DNA of 5,338 nucleotides, taken from contig JANNRW010000286.1 in the NCBI GenBank assembly GCA_031401815.1, positions 1 to 5,338 on the forward strand. Direction: 5' to 3'. This document shows positions 5,239 through 5,338 of this stretch, piece by piece. This stretch comes from JANNRW01 sp031401815. GTDB taxonomy: Bacteria; Desulfobacterota; Desulfuromonadia; Geobacterales; DSM-12255. Within the stretch, counting starts at the first letter, position 1. Each line of letters starts with the position of its first letter. A program made the translations under genes and the position numbers. The notes beneath the pieces are model-generated. The model was not told the origin of the DNA. It made no database searches and saw only the letters and a program-made list of their open reading frames with translations.

Positions 5239-5338
5239 TGCGTATTCCGCACCAAGTCGGCCACCTATTCCGATTGAAGTCGGCCACTGATTCCGATTGA
5301 AGTCGGCCACTGATTCCGATTGAAGTCGGCCACTGATT
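5239..5338. mobile_element. End of an IS21-family-like insertion sequence
   Basis: The element appears to begin at TGCGTATTCCG (5239), matching the TG...CA ends of the IS21 family, and runs beyond the window. Inside the end are tandem copies of a 23-bp unit, as in IS21-type elements, whose ends carry several repeated transposase-binding sites. The istA/istB genes are not in the window. The insertion interrupts the coding frame that starts at 4917. The assignment rests on remembered end sequences and repeat layout, not on a transposase. Confidence 0.72.
5244..5335. repeat. Tandem 23-bp repeats, probable transposase-binding sites
   Basis: There are four units: 5244-5266, 5267-5289, 5290-5312 and 5313-5335, with the next unit starting at 5336. 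Units 3 and 4 are identical (ATTCCGATTGAAGTCGGCC plus ACTG). Unit 2 differs from them by at most its neighbours' junction bases. Unit 1, nearest the insertion point, has GCACCA in place of GATTGA and ends CCT. Each consensus unit contains CCGA-N6-TCGG, a short dyad suited to protein binding. Units abut directly with no spacers, which excludes CRISPR. Confidence 0.85.

Noticed and set aside
5044..5277. Second plus-strand ORF overlapping the truncated gene
   Set aside because: It lies one frame off the better-supported gene from 4917, lacks a ribosome site and runs into the insertion-sequence repeats.
5244..5338. CRISPR-like short repeats at the right edge
   Set aside because: The 23-bp units abut directly with no spacers and match the layout of a transposon end.

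Overview
The window looks like an accessory region of a Gram-negative chromosome, probably a Geobacter-like member of the Desulfuromonadia/Deltaproteobacteria. This rests on a C-terminal domain that looks like an outer-membrane barrel, strong Shine-Dalgarno sites, moderate base composition, and palindromic repeats of the type 'CTCACGGAGGCACGG ... CCGTGCCTTCGTGCCTCTGTGAG', which I associate from memory with such genomes. The taxonomic placement is an inference; no marker gene is present.

Positions 1-888 hold no long gene. There may be the last 13 codons of an upstream gene (2-43). A compact transcription unit follows: promoter 134-160, a 15-codon ORF with a well-placed ribosome site at 192-239, and a strong intrinsic terminator at 220-256. 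Next comes a tandem array of three long imperfect palindromes (292-674, period about 146 bp). From 675 to 888 there is unassigned leader sequence, in which the sequence around the small ORF start (ATGGCAGG-TGG) recurs at 805.

Positions 889-4822 hold three tightly spaced plus-strand genes that look like one operon. The first (889-2046) encodes a multi-pass inner-membrane protein with an export signal and a periplasmic domain. The second (2048-2632, 1 nt after the first) encodes a 194-residue trypsin-fold serine protease with an apparently intact His-Asp-Ser triad and no export signal. The third (2669-4822, after 36 nt) encodes a 717-residue exported, cysteine-rich protein whose last ~150 residues look like an outer-membrane beta-barrel. 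Together they suggest an envelope-spanning device: a cytoplasmic protease, an inner-membrane partner and a periplasmic/outer-membrane component. I do not recognise it as a named system. A regulated-proteolysis or conflict/defence role is a hypothesis only.

Positions 4917-5338 hold the 5' part of a gene for a small N-terminally anchored protein. It is interrupted at about 5239 by the end of what appears to be an IS21-family insertion sequence, recognised by TGCGTATTCCG followed by tandem 23-bp repeats. The element runs off the right edge of the window.
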